Below are positions 7,084-15,297 of a DNA stretch of 64,000 nt, one piece after another. Under the pieces are notes generated by a model. That model searched no databases. It was given only the letters and a program-made list of their open reading frames with translations, and was not told the origin of the DNA. Position numbers and translations under genes: made by a program. Location of the stretch: contig NZ_AP018178.1 of the NCBI RefSeq assembly GCF_002368195.1, positions 2,240,238 to 2,304,237 on the forward strand. Direction: 5' to 3'. The stretch comes from Calothrix sp. NIES-2100 (GTDB lineage: Bacteria; Cyanobacteriota; Cyanobacteriia; Cyanobacteriales; Nostocaceae). Each line of letters starts with the position of its first letter. Positions within the stretch are counted from its first letter, which is position 1.

Positions 7084-8217
7084 ATGTTTGAATATTTAAT
7101 TTTTTTAGCAATTTCTACAGCCACCTTTGCGCTGTTCAGTTTGGGACTGAATTTGCAATGGGGTTTTACGGGGTTAATTAACTTTGGTCATATTGCTTTT
7201 ATGACCTTGGGAGCATACACAACGGTATTGTTGACCTTAAAGGGTGTCCCCATACTATTGTCGGCGATTTTTGGGTCTATTGTCGCGGCTTTGTTGGGCT
7301 TGGTAATTGGTTTCGCTACTCTGCGCTTGCGAGAAGATTATCTGGGTATTGTCACTATCGGTGTGGGCGAACTGATTCGGTTGGTGGTGAATAACCAGGA
7401 TTTACCTGTGGGTAATACTTGGATATCTGGAGCTTTTGGTATTCAAAGTTACCCAATACCTCTATCGACAACGCCTAATTTATTTTTTAGATTGCTGATG
7501 ATGGGGCTGCTGACGCTGCTTTTGGCTGTAACTTTGTTTTCTTTGTGGCGCTGGATAAATAATACCAGAATTTCGGGCGTTACTGAGACTTTGACAAGAA
7601 AAACTAGCAAACAAGAATTTGCATCCCGTTTGGGAGTAGGGATTGTCTTGGGGTTGTTGGCGATAATTATTTATATTTCGGGAATTGTTACCCTGTATAA
7701 CTACATCCCCAAAGCTGGTTTAATGGTGGTAGCGCTGTTGGTATTAGGATTTGTATTCTGGCGGTTAGAAATGTTAGTGCGATCGCCTTGGGGTCGAGTC
7801 CTCAAAGCGATCCGCGAAGATGAGGAAATTCCCAAAGCGCTGGGAAAAAATGTCTTTTGGTATAAACTACAATCATTAATGTTAGGCGGTGCGATCGCGG
7901 GAATTGCTGGTGGGTTCTTCGCTTGGCAACTGAGTGCTGTTTACCCAGATAATTTCCAACCACAGCTAACTTTTGACGCTTGGATTATGGTGATTTTAGG
8001 TGGTTCGGGGAATAACATCGGCACAATTTTGGGTGCGGTGGTTTACTTTGCTTATGATGCATTGACTCGCGAATTCTTACCGAAAATCATTCCCCTTGAC
8101 GAAGCCCGCCTGGGTGCATTTCGCATCATGGTTATCGGTTTAATTTTGATGGTACTGATGATTTGGCGTCCCCAAGGTATCTTAGGGAAAAAGGAGGAAC
8201 TTACCCTTGGTAAATAA
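7084..8217 (+). CDS. ABC transporter permease, branched-chain/neutral amino acid (LivM type)
   Basis: This 377-residue inner membrane protein belongs to the BPD_transp_2 family. It has about eight to ten hydrophobic segments and the family signature SLGLNLQWGFTGLINFGHIAF near the N-terminus. The cytoplasmic EAA-like loop is near residues 240-265 (WGRVLKAIREDEEIPKALG). It is equivalent to LivM and to the permease of the Anabaena neutral amino acid (Nat) system. A middle insertion (about residues 157-182, RWINNTRISGVTETLTRKT) is longer than in E. coli LivM. It overlaps the downstream ATPase gene by 11 bases, so the two are translationally coupled. No binding-protein gene is nearby; in Anabaena the Nat genes are also scattered. 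Confidence 0.92.
   Translation: MFEYLIFLAISTATFALFSLGLNLQWGFTGLINFGHIAFMTLGAYTTVLLTLKGVPILLSAIFGSIVAALLGLVIGFATLRLREDYLGIVTIGVGELIRLVVNNQDLPVGNTWISGAFGIQSYPIPLSTTPNLFFRLLMMGLLTLLLAVTLFSLWRWINNTRISGVTETLTRKTSKQEFASRLGVGIVLGLLAIIIYISGIVTLYNYIPKAGLMVVALLVLGFVFWRLEMLVRSPWGRVLKAIREDEEIPKALGKNVFWYKLQSLMLGGAIAGIAGGFFAWQLSAVYPDNFQPQLTFDAWIMVILGGSGNNIGTILGAVVYFAYDALTREFLPKIIPLDEARLGAFRIMVIGLILMVLMIWRPQGILGKKEELTLGK
8192..8209 (+). promoter_or_regulatory. Strong ribosome binding site for a TTG start
   Basis: AGGAGG at 8192-8197, inside the permease gene, stands 9 bases before the TTG at 8207. This sets the ATPase start as TTG, overlapping the permease end. Confidence 0.8.
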
Positions 8218-8989
8218 CCAATCACCCCAACTTCCCCTACTGGCGGCTACTGGACTTTCTAAAAGCTTTGGTGGAATTAAAGCCGTTAATGATGCCAACA
8301 TAGAAGTTGCAAAAGGCAGCATTACAGGTTTGATTGGCCCTAATGGTGCTGGTAAAACCACTTTTTTTAACTTACTTTCTAATTTCATCCGCCCAGATAA
8401 GGGGCGAGTGATTTTTGACGGTGAACCGATTCATCACCTGCAACCATACCAAATCGCCCAGCAAGGCATAGTCCGCACTTTTCAGGTAGCCCGGACTCTC
8501 TCGCGGTTGTCGGTGTTAGAAAATATGCTCTTAGCGGCGCAAAAACAAACTGGTGAGAATTTTTGGCAAGTACAATTACAACCCCATGTGGTGGCGAAGG
8601 AAGAAAAGCAACTCAAAGAACAAGCGATGTTTTTGTTAGAGTCGGTGGGTTTGGCAAAAAAAGCCCATGACTACGCCGGTGGTTTATCTGGGGGACAAAG
8701 GAAGCTGCTAGAAATGGGGCGGGCGCTGATGACTAATCCCAAGTTGATTTTGTTGGATGAACCAGCAGCCGGCGTGAATCCGAGATTAATTGATGATATT
8801 TGCGATCGCATTCTCAACTGGAACCGCCAAGACGGCATGACTTTTCTGATTATCGAACACAATATGGACGTGATCATGTCCTTGTGCGATCGCGTTTGGG
8901 TACTTGCTGAAGGTAAAAATCTCGCCGACGGTACACCCGCCCAAATTCAAACTAATGCCCAAGTTTTGGAAGCGTATTTAGGGAAATAA
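8207..8989 (+). CDS. ABC transporter ATP-binding protein, amino acid (LivG type)
   Basis: This 260-residue cytoplasmic ATPase drives the adjoining permease. Walker A is GPNGAGKTT (about residues 44-52), the signature is LSGGQRK, Walker B is LILLDEPAAG and the switch His is in IIEHNMDV. The LivG-specific insert (ARTLSRLSVLENMLLAAQ) is present. The start is a TTG with a near-perfect ribosome binding site. The last 179 bases are repeated at 9490-9668, and an overlapping segment is repeated at 10333-10475, leaving two dead tails behind hicAB and Uma2 genes. Confidence 0.93.
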   Translation: MVNNQSPQLPLLAATGLSKSFGGIKAVNDANIEVAKGSITGLIGPNGAGKTTFFNLLSNFIRPDKGRVIFDGEPIHHLQPYQIAQQGIVRTFQVARTLSRLSVLENMLLAAQKQTGENFWQVQLQPHVVAKEEKQLKEQAMFLLESVGLAKKAHDYAGGLSGGQRKLLEMGRALMTNPKLILLDEPAAGVNPRLIDDICDRILNWNRQDGMTFLIIEHNMDVIMSLCDRVWVLAEGKNLADGTPAQIQTNAQVLEAYLGK

Positions 8990-9037
8990 ACTTATATGAA
9001 ATTCCCAAATAATCTTGGGTAAAAGGCAAATTAGTAT

Positions 9038-9268
9038 ATGCCCAAGAAAATTAGAGAACTGAAAAGTTTATTACTGCGATCGGGGTTTACCTATAAACCA
9101 GCAAAGGGAAATCATAGCAAATGGATACATCCAAAATTATCTAAAGCTATTATCATTGCTGGTAAAGATGGTAGTGACGCTAAACCATATTTAGAAAAGC
9201 AGGTTAATGAAGCACTAGAAGAATTAAATAAAATAGAAGCAGAGGACAAGGAGGAACCAGAAGCATGA
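9038..9268 (+). CDS. hicA: HicA-type toxin
   Basis: This 76-residue protein has the HicA double-stranded-RNA-binding-like fold. It opens KIRELKSLLLRSGFTYKP and carries the catalytic-His region KGNHSKWIHP. HicA is an mRNA interferase. The stop overlaps the HicB start (ATGA). The acidic C-terminal tail (KIEAEDKEEPEA) is unusual for HicA. The pair sits between the intact ABC ATPase gene and a duplicated ATPase tail, a sign of insertion. Confidence 0.85.
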   Translation: MPKKIRELKSLLLRSGFTYKPAKGNHSKWIHPKLSKAIIIAGKDGSDAKPYLEKQVNEALEELNKIEAEDKEEPEA

Positions 9269-9489
9269 AATATACAATATTAATTCAATGGTCAAATGAA
9301 GATGAATGTTATGTAGTTTCATTACCTGATTTCCTGGATGTTATGCAGCCTTGTACTCATGGAGACACTTATGAGGAGGCTTTGAAAAATGCTCAGGAAG
9401 TTTTAGAAATGTTAATCGAATCGTATTTAGAAGATGGTCAGCCTTTACCAGATCCACAAACATTAGGTAAATCTTTAAAAGTGGCTTAA
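9265..9489 (+). CDS. hicB: HicB-type antitoxin
   Basis: This 74-residue protein has the partially degraded RNase H fold of HicB: YTILIQWSNEDECYVVSLPD, then a helix with TYEEALKNAQEVLEMLIES and the closing DGQPLPDP. There is no separate C-terminal DNA-binding domain, so it is the short form. It overlaps hicA by four bases. Its stop codon is directly followed by the copied ATPase tail. Confidence 0.88.
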   Translation: MKYTILIQWSNEDECYVVSLPDFLDVMQPCTHGDTYEEALKNAQEVLEMLIESYLEDGQPLPDPQTLGKSLKVA

Positions 9490-9668
9490 TTCTTAACTGG
9501 AACCGCCAAGACGGGATGACTTTTCTGATGATCGAACACAATATGGACGTGATCATGTCCTTGTGCGATCGCGTTTGGGTACTTGCTGAAGGTAAAAATC
9601 TCGCCGACGGTACACCCGCCCAAATTCAAACGAATGCCCAACTTTTGGAAGCGTATTTGGGAAAATAG
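9490..9668 (+). pseudogene. Duplicated 3' end of the LivG-type ATPase gene, copy 2
   Basis: These 179 bases match 8811-8989 with only a few changes, and end at the same codon position with TAG in place of TAA. There is no start or Walker A, so it cannot encode a working ATPase. It begins right after the hicB stop. Confidence 0.9.
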
Positions 9669-9713
9669 CGAATGCTAAAATCAAGGTAGTAATTATAGTG
9701 TAAAAAGCTTTTT

Positions 9714-10289
9714 ATGTCAATAATGACAGTCAAAGACTTAGAGCAAGTTCAAGCCGCTTTTACCCAAGCAGGTTTAGATTACCAACTGGAACTCGATAAT
9801 GGGAAAATTTCAATAGTGGGGCCATCAGATATTGTATCCAGCGAAATTAGTAGTCGTCTCATTGCTTTTCTGTTTGCTTGGGTAAATCCTCGTCGTTTGG
9901 GAAGAGTGTTTGATTCGGCTGGCGGTTTCATTATGCCAGATACAAACCTCAAAGCACCCGATGTTTCCTTTGTTCGCGCTTCCCGGCTGCTCCAAAGTCC
10001 TCGTTACTTTGGCGAACTTGTTCCTGATTTGGTGGTAGAAATTAAATCTCAGAGCGATAAAATTAAACTTATAGCCGCTAAAATTTTGAAATTTGTGGAG
10101 ATGGGAGCGATCGTCGGCATTCTGATTGACCCTGATGAACAGACAGTTACAATTTATCGCTCTACAGGCGAACCTAGAGTTTTAGAAAATGGCGAGATTT
10201 TAACTGTACCAGAACTTTTTCCTGGTTGGGAATTGCCCATTACTGAATTGTGGCCTCCTATCTTTACTGAGGAAGAAACACAAATTTAG
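9714..10289 (+). CDS. Uma2-family PD-(D/E)XK nuclease-like protein
   Basis: This 191-residue protein is of the Uma2/DUF820 family, expanded in cyanobacteria. It has the restriction-endonuclease-like core: the conserved aspartate in APDVSFVRASRL, the catalytic pair in PDLVVEIKSQSD, then GAIVGILIDPDEQTVTIYR. The true role is unknown; links to mobile DNA are suspected. It lies between two dead copies of the ATPase 3' end. Confidence 0.88.
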   Translation: MSIMTVKDLEQVQAAFTQAGLDYQLELDNGKISIVGPSDIVSSEISSRLIAFLFAWVNPRRLGRVFDSAGGFIMPDTNLKAPDVSFVRASRLLQSPRYFGELVPDLVVEIKSQSDKIKLIAAKILKFVEMGAIVGILIDPDEQTVTIYRSTGEPRVLENGEILTVPELFPGWELPITELWPPIFTEEETQI

Positions 10290-10332
10290 TGAGAAGGCAG
10301 ACGGCAGAAGGAATCCCCATAAAATAAGAACT

Positions 10333-10475
10333 AGCAGTGGGCGTGAATCCGAGATTAATTGATGATATTTGCGATCGCATTCTCAACTGGAACCGCCAAG
10401 ACGGGATGACTTTTCTGATTATCGAACAGAATATTGACGCGATCGTGTTTGAGTGCGATCGCGTTTGGGTACTTG
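10333..10475 (+). pseudogene. Duplicated 3' segment of the LivG-type ATPase gene, copy 3
   Basis: About 143 bases match 8764-8906 (Walker B through the His switch) with more changes than copy 2, including altered residues after the GATTATCGAACA block. It is an older or faster-decaying copy. Confidence 0.85.
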
Positions 10476-10568
10476 AATGTTATTGATGAGCAACTGCGTT
10501 GGACAAACTCTCCAACTTGTAGCAAGTGGTGTTATTACTGATAATTATTTTTAGTGCCATTTTCTATT

Positions 10569-11138
10569 TTAAATACGCCAATAAACCCCATTTTCTCGCT
10601 GCATTAATTGAGAAGCAATTAACTCCCGCCTCAGAGTGGCGCAATCAGGATGATAACGCTTGAGTGTTTCATTTACTAAGCGTTCGGGGTACTGAATATC
10701 CGGCTCAAATTTGCTTGCTAACCACTTGAGAATGACTAGGCGCTTTTTGCGGCTTGCGGGAATTTCCTTGAGGTGTAGCACAAGTTCATCACCTGCTAGA
10801 TAATTTTGCAGCACCTTATTAGCCCACAAATCACTATCAAAATCCTCAGATAAAGATACTATTTTCTCTGGTGTCAAAACTGTCTTACTCAGGTTTTGCA
10901 ATGTTTCGCTTTCTAACCGATAAAAGTGGGTGTTACCCTCAGGGTGCATACTCACCAAATCTAATTCTTTTAATTTGGTTAGATGATGGGAGATTGTCGG
11001 TTCTTTGAGTTGTAATAGCACCGCCAATTCCTCGACGCTGCAATCCCGATTAGCTAAAATACCGAGAATTTTTAATCGACTCTCGTCAGCCAAAGCTTTG
11101 AAAAAGTGCAGCAAGAGTTGAAACTGCTGGTTATACAT
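10569..11138 (-). CDS. ArsR-family regulator with DUF2087 domain (paralog 1)
   Basis: This 189-residue protein has an N-terminal winged helix-turn-helix of ArsR type (residues 5-85: FKALADESRLKILGILANR, VEELAVLLQLKEPTISHHL). Its C-terminal DUF2087 domain carries IPASRKKRLVILKWLASKF and a closing block, ETLKRYHPDCATLRREL. DUF2087 is found in several single-component regulators. No Cys cluster for metals is evident. It is a close paralog of the next protein upstream. A perfect palindrome lies just before its start codon, so self-regulation is likely. Confidence 0.88.
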   Translation of the reverse strand: MYNQQFQLLLHFFKALADESRLKILGILANRDCSVEELAVLLQLKEPTISHHLTKLKELDLVSMHPEGNTHFYRLESETLQNLSKTVLTPEKIVSLSEDFDSDLWANKVLQNYLAGDELVLHLKEIPASRKKRLVILKWLASKFEPDIQYPERLVNETLKRYHPDCATLRRELIASQLMQRENGVYWRI

Positions 11139-11140
11139 AA

Positions 11141-11170
11141 CTTCTAATTAGATAAGCATCTAATTAGAAG
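11141..11170. promoter_or_regulatory. Perfect 13-bp palindromic operator upstream of ArsR paralog 1
   Basis: CTTCTAATTAGAT and its exact complement are separated by four bases, two bases upstream of the start codon. A further half-like word, ATCTAATTA, follows at 11174-11182. It is the expected place and shape for an ArsR dimer site. The word ATCTAATTAGAA recurs upstream of the paralog. Confidence 0.75.
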
Positions 11171-11225
11171 TATATCTAATTATCTGTGAATCTGCTCAGG
11201 TAACCCCATCTTCTGGGAAACCGAA

Positions 11226-11831
11226 TTAGAGACTGGTTTTCACATCTGTGGTATATCGCCAATAAACCCCCTCTTCTCGCTGCATTAACTTGTAACCAAT
11301 TAACTCTCGTCGCAAGGTAGCGTAGTCAGGATGATAGCGTTTGAGTGTTTCATTCACGGTTCGTTCTGGGTACTGAACTCCTTCCTCAAATTTATTCACC
11401 AGCCACTTGAGAATGACTAGGCGCTTTTTACGGCTTGCGGGAATTTCCTTAAGGCGTTGTCCTTCCTCTGTATTATTGCCATTACTCTCTAAATAGTTGC
11501 TCAAGACTTTGCTTTCCCAAGCTTCAACATCTACATCCTCAATTAAGGAGGCCATTTTCTCTGGGGTGAAAATTTCCTTGCTAATATTTTGCAAAGCTTC
11601 GCTATCTAATTGGTAGAACCGGCTATTACCCTCTGGGCGCATAGTCACTAAATTCAGTTCCTTGAGTTTTGACAAATGATGGGATACTGTCGGTTCCTTG
11701 AGTTGTAATAGCACCGCTAATTCTTCAACACTGCACTCCTGGTTCGCTAAAATACCTACAATCTTTAATCGGCTCTCATCTGCCAAAGCTTTGAAAAATT
11801 GCAGTAGAGTCTGAAATTGTTCTTTCCTCAT
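11226..11831 (-). CDS. ArsR-family regulator with DUF2087 domain (paralog 2)
   Basis: This 201-residue protein has the same architecture as its downstream neighbour, and most residues match across the HTH and the DUF2087 block (IPASRKKRLVILKWLVNKF). Differences cluster in the linker (about residues 115-132, NYLESNGNNTEEGQ) and in the C-terminal tail. The two genes arose by tandem duplication. It lies upstream of paralog 1 on the same strand, with its own partial operator before the start. The ligand is unknown. Confidence 0.88.
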   Translation of the reverse strand: MRKEQFQTLLQFFKALADESRLKIVGILANQECSVEELAVLLQLKEPTVSHHLSKLKELNLVTMRPEGNSRFYQLDSEALQNISKEIFTPEKMASLIEDVDVEAWESKVLSNYLESNGNNTEEGQRLKEIPASRKKRLVILKWLVNKFEEGVQYPERTVNETLKRYHPDYATLRRELIGYKLMQREEGVYWRYTTDVKTSL

Positions 11832-11858
11832 AATTTGTTATAATCAAATTCGACCCCG

Positions 11859-11884
11859 ATCTAATTAGAATGAAATCGAATTAG
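11859..11884. promoter_or_regulatory. Partial operator upstream of ArsR paralog 2
   Basis: ATCTAATTAGAA at 11859-11870 is identical to the half-site of the operator at 11141-11170. A degenerate inverted partner, CGAATTAG, lies at 11877-11884. It is probably the ancestral copy of the same regulator site. Confidence 0.6.
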
Positions 11885-12003
11885 TCATGTTGTTCTCCTC
11901 TGAACAAGCAGAGGAGTGTTTTGCTTGATTGTGAATTATTGTTAATTCTGCGACTCGTTCTGTCACAAGTTGAGATTTCTTAAGTTGTTCTTTACATTTC
12001 GCT

Positions 12004-12222
12004 ATGTTCAGACCATTCTCAAATAGAAACAGATGGAGAGGAAGTACATCCAAACAAGGTACTTCCTTGGTACAAGCAGCTAGATTTTTAGGTGTAGACC
12101 AAAGTACTCTGTATATGGCTTTGCAAAAAGGACAAATTCCTACCAGCAGAAGAAATGGGCGCACTTTTATTAGTCAAGGCGCTTTAATGGACTATCGCGC
12201 TAGAACCAGACCTCTGTTATAA
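12004..12222 (+). CDS. Small excisionase-like helix-turn-helix protein
   Basis: This 72-residue protein holds one winged-helix/excisionase-type DNA-binding domain: TSLVQAARFLGVDQSTLYMALQKGQIP, then TSRRNGRTFISQGALMDY. This is the MerR/Xis-like layout where a helix pair is followed by a wing with Arg. It is divergent from the ArsR genes. It could be a remnant of an integrated element or a small regulator. The N-terminal 17 residues are basic and less certain; a later start is possible. Confidence 0.65.
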   Translation: MFRPFSNRNRWRGSTSKQGTSLVQAARFLGVDQSTLYMALQKGQIPTSRRNGRTFISQGALMDYRARTRPLL

Positions 12223-12249
12223 GCCGCTGACATTCTCATAAAAGGCTAC

Positions 12250-12287
12250 AGCATTCCTATTCCTGATGTCCACTGGATAGGAATGCT
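12250..12287 (+). terminator. Hairpin after the HTH gene
   Basis: AGCATTCCTAT at 12250-12260 and its exact complement at 12277-12287 surround a 16-base loop. They lie 28 bases after the HTH stop and are followed by TATTTGCTATGTTT. The T-run is weak, so it is a possible terminator. Confidence 0.45.
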
Positions 12288-12306
12288 ATTTGCTATGTTT
12301 GGCGGA

Positions 12307-12424
12307 ACCTCACCCACCCAGCCTCCCTCTCCTTTTAGGAGAGGGAGGGGTAAGAAAAATCATCTCCAATCATAAAAGATACTCTTCTCCCCTCTCCTCA
12401 GAGGAGAGGGGTTGGGGGTGAGGT
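12307..12424. repeat. Compound palindromic repeat
   Basis: The outer arms ACCTCACCC and GGGTGAGGT enclose two separate hairpins (CCCTCTCCTTTTAGGAGAGGG and CCCCTCTCCTCAGAGGAGAGGGG). It is a dispersed element common between cyanobacterial genes and has no coding potential. Confidence 0.65.
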
Positions 12425-12629
12425 CATTGATGCCTCGATACCATGTGATTAACTTTTTAGTGTATTTTCTACTAATTATTTAATAATTTTGGTAGTCGAA
12501 GTTTAGGCGATCGCTTGAATATCTTCCTTCAAAACATTCAGGCGATCGCCTAATAAACACCGTATCAACGGTTGTTAAAAGGTATTTGGCGGATTTTAGA
12601 TCGGGATGTATCCAAAATTCCAAATTAAT

Positions 12630-13916
12630 TTAGCTAAACTGCTCTTCTGCGTCTAAATTAAATAACATTTGCAGAGTTTGCATACATCGCCGTCTGGCTT
12701 CCACATCCTGCTGCGCTCGTAATTGCACCATCGGATCGTGTAAAATTTTGTTAACTATTCCTCTTGTGAGTGCCTCGATCACCTCTTGATGTTTCTCGGC
12801 AAATTCTGAACCCAAGCGCGACAATGCTTTTTCCAATTCTTGCTCGCGGATGGTTTCGACTTTATTGCGCAGACAGCTAATGGTGGAGACAGTTTCTAAA
12901 CTGCGCCACCACACATCAAAAGCTTCTACTTCCTCATCGAGGATTTTCTCAGCTTCTTGAGCCATCTTTCGACGACTTTCGTAATTTTGCGCCACAACCG
13001 CCTTCAAATCATCCACATTGAACGCCTTGACATTGGCTAGCTCATTTACGTCTGCATGGACGTTGCGGGGGACGGAAATATCAAATAGCATTAGAGACTG
13101 GCTCGGCTCTAAAACCATTTCTAATTTGGCACGATCTAAGATGGGATCTGTAGCTGAAGTACTGGTAAATACTATATCGCTCTGGGAAATTACTGTCATC
13201 ATTTCCGACAGTGGTTGAATATCCAGGGGCTGATCGGGGAATTGTTTAGCCAATTCTAGGGCGCGATCGCGAGAGCGATTTAAAATTCTAATTTGCTGAG
13301 CGCCTTTAGAAATTAGATGCTGTACCAACAAGCGTGACATTTTCCCAGCACCGAGAATCGCCACACGACAAGCGGCTAAATTTTCCACTTTCATGTGCGC
13401 CAATTCCACCGCCGCCGAACTAATGGAAACTGCGCCAGTACCAATGCTAGTTTCCGTACGAACTCGCTTACCTGCTGTTAAAGCTTGTTTAAATAACCGA
13501 TTCAAAATTGTTTTTATACCATTATATTGCTGACCCAGTTTGTGAGTATTCTTCACCTGAGCCAGAATTTGTCCTTCGCCGAGGACTAAACTATCTAAAC
13601 CTGCTGCTACGCGCATCATATGCATCACAGCGTCTTCATGCAACAACATAAACAGGTGTTGTCGCAAAGATATTACAGGTAATTTACTGTATTCGCCAAG
13701 AAACTGAGTTACTTCCCGGATACCGTGTTCTGTTTCACTTGTGACGATATAAATTTCCAGACGGTTACAAGTGCTGAGGATAGCAACTTCGTCAATATGG
13801 GGATAGCTGGTAAGTTGAGCGATCGCGCTTTCTGTTTGAGGTTCTGGGATGCTCAACTTTTCCCGGATTTCTACTGGGGCTGTTTTATGGCTTAACCCCA
13901 CCACTGCTATATTCAT
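12630..13916 (-). CDS. hemA: Glutamyl-tRNA reductase
   Basis: This 428-residue enzyme reduces glutamyl-tRNA(Glu) to glutamate-1-semialdehyde with NADPH, the first committed step of heme and chlorophyll synthesis. Visible marks are the N-terminal VVGLSHKTAPVEIREKL, the catalytic-Cys block STCNRLEIY near residue 50, GLDSLVLGEGQILAQVK, the NADPH site VAILGAGKMSRLLVQHL and a C-terminal dimerisation helix. The length is normal. It lies 101 bases downstream of glpX on the same strand, with a perfect hairpin between them. Confidence 0.97.
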   Translation of the reverse strand: MNIAVVGLSHKTAPVEIREKLSIPEPQTESAIAQLTSYPHIDEVAILSTCNRLEIYIVTSETEHGIREVTQFLGEYSKLPVISLRQHLFMLLHEDAVMHMMRVAAGLDSLVLGEGQILAQVKNTHKLGQQYNGIKTILNRLFKQALTAGKRVRTETSIGTGAVSISSAAVELAHMKVENLAACRVAILGAGKMSRLLVQHLISKGAQQIRILNRSRDRALELAKQFPDQPLDIQPLSEMMTVISQSDIVFTSTSATDPILDRAKLEMVLEPSQSLMLFDISVPRNVHADVNELANVKAFNVDDLKAVVAQNYESRRKMAQEAEKILDEEVEAFDVWWRSLETVSTISCLRNKVETIREQELEKALSRLGSEFAEKHQEVIEALTRGIVNKILHDPMVQLRAQQDVEARRRCMQTLQMLFNLDAEEQFS

Positions 13917-13965
13917 CTGCTAATTGGTAATTGCTAAATGGTAAATGGTAAGTGGTGAATGGTAA

Positions 13966-14007
13966 CTGAGGAGTTAGGTAGGGAATTGATCGCTCCTAAC
14001 TCCTCAG
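13966..14007. repeat. Perfect inverted repeat between glpX and hemA
   Basis: CTGAGGAGTTAGG at 13966-13978 and its exact complement at 13995-14007 form a strong hairpin in the intercistronic gap. It may be a processing site, an attenuator, or just a dispersed palindrome; no T-run follows on the minus strand. Confidence 0.6.
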
Positions 14008-14017
14008 AGTTTATTGC

Positions 14018-15055
14018 TTAGTGCAATTGTACGTACTTCGGCTGATCGAACATATGAATAGTATCCACAAAGCGCGCAGTTTTTGACTGGTTGGAAATAA
14101 CTAGGCTTTGAGTTCTAGCTCCTCCATGAAAAAAGCGTACACCCTGCATGAGATTACCACTGGTAATACCGCTAGCAGCGAACAGTACGGTTTCACCGGA
14201 TGCCAGTTCATGGGCATCATAGACCTTATCAGGGTCATTGATATTCATTGACTTGAGACGATCCAAGTTAGCTTCTTTGCTTTCGCCAATTAACCCTGTT
14301 TTGACGATCGCAGGATCATAAATCAGCTGACCCTGGAAATGTCCACCTAAAGCACGCATAGCGGCGGCGGAAATTACACCTTCAGGTGCAGCACCGATAC
14401 CCATCAGGGCGTGAATATTCGTTCCAGCAAAACCACAGGAGATAGCTGCACCCACATCACCATCAGAAATCAGTTGTACTCTCGCCCCAGCGTCGCGGAT
14501 TTCTTTAATTAAATCGTTGTGGCGTTCGCGCTTCATGACGACTACCACAAGTTCTTCAATAGAGCGATCTAGACACTCGGCGAGAATTTTGAGGTTTTCC
14601 GTTGCTGATTTGTTGATATCTACTTTGCCTTTAGCTGCTGGAGGCGCTGCTAACTTCTTCATGTAGAAGTCAGGCGCGGCAAATAAGCCACCTTTTTCCG
14701 AAATTGCCAATACAGCCATTGAGCCTGGTTGGCCGTATGCTACCAAGTTTGTACCTTCACAAGGATCAACGGCAATGTCAATTTCGATGAGTTCATCTGG
14801 GTTACAGAAGTCTTTAGCATCTGGACGGGAGCAGATACCCACCTCTTCCCCAATATATAACATAGGGGCGTCATCGCGTTCACCTTCACCAATGACAATG
14901 CGACCGCGCATATAAATTTTATTCATCCGTTCGCGCATTGCTTCCACCGCTACTTGGTCAGCAGTGTTCTTTTCGCCTTTACCCATCCACTTAGCGGATG
15001 CGATCGCGGCTTGCTCTACGACCTCAATAATCTCTAATCCAAGTGTATTTTCCAC
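14018..15055 (-). CDS. glpX: Fructose-1,6-/sedoheptulose-1,7-bisphosphatase, class II
   Basis: This 345-residue enzyme is the dual-specificity bisphosphatase of the cyanobacterial Calvin-Benson cycle. Metal and substrate motifs are GEGERDDAPMLYIGEEVG and IDIAVDPCEGTNLVAYG, followed by ISDGDVGAAISCGFAGTN and MGIGAAPEGVISAAA. The length is that of the GlpX-like cyanobacterial type. It probably forms a transcription unit with hemA downstream. The upstream gap of 242 bases holds its promoter; no clear regulator box was seen. Confidence 0.95.
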   Translation of the reverse strand: MENTLGLEIIEVVEQAAIASAKWMGKGEKNTADQVAVEAMRERMNKIYMRGRIVIGEGERDDAPMLYIGEEVGICSRPDAKDFCNPDELIEIDIAVDPCEGTNLVAYGQPGSMAVLAISEKGGLFAAPDFYMKKLAAPPAAKGKVDINKSATENLKILAECLDRSIEELVVVVMKRERHNDLIKEIRDAGARVQLISDGDVGAAISCGFAGTNIHALMGIGAAPEGVISAAAMRALGGHFQGQLIYDPAIVKTGLIGESKEANLDRLKSMNINDPDKVYDAHELASGETVLFAASGITSGNLMQGVRFFHGGARTQSLVISNQSKTARFVDTIHMFDQPKYVQLH

Positions 15056-15297
15056 AGAGTCGCCCTCTCAACTGCTTGACTTAGCGTCGTTTTATCTAGC
15101 TATTCCAGTTTTCAAGTCTACCAAAGGGCGTATACACAAAGAAAGCAACTCCATTTCTTTAGTACATTCCTTAACTTTAACAAAACTGGTGTTTCCAGCC
15201 ATCAATGCGGAAATTACTCTGTGTGGCGATTACAAATATTAATGAAATCTCCACAAAACAGTCGGTTGCGGTTACTCTTGCACAGTATTAACTTTAA

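Noticed and set aside
11865..12164. Minus-strand open frame opposite the HTH gene
   Set aside because: The plus-strand frame has a recognisable DNA-binding domain; the other has none.
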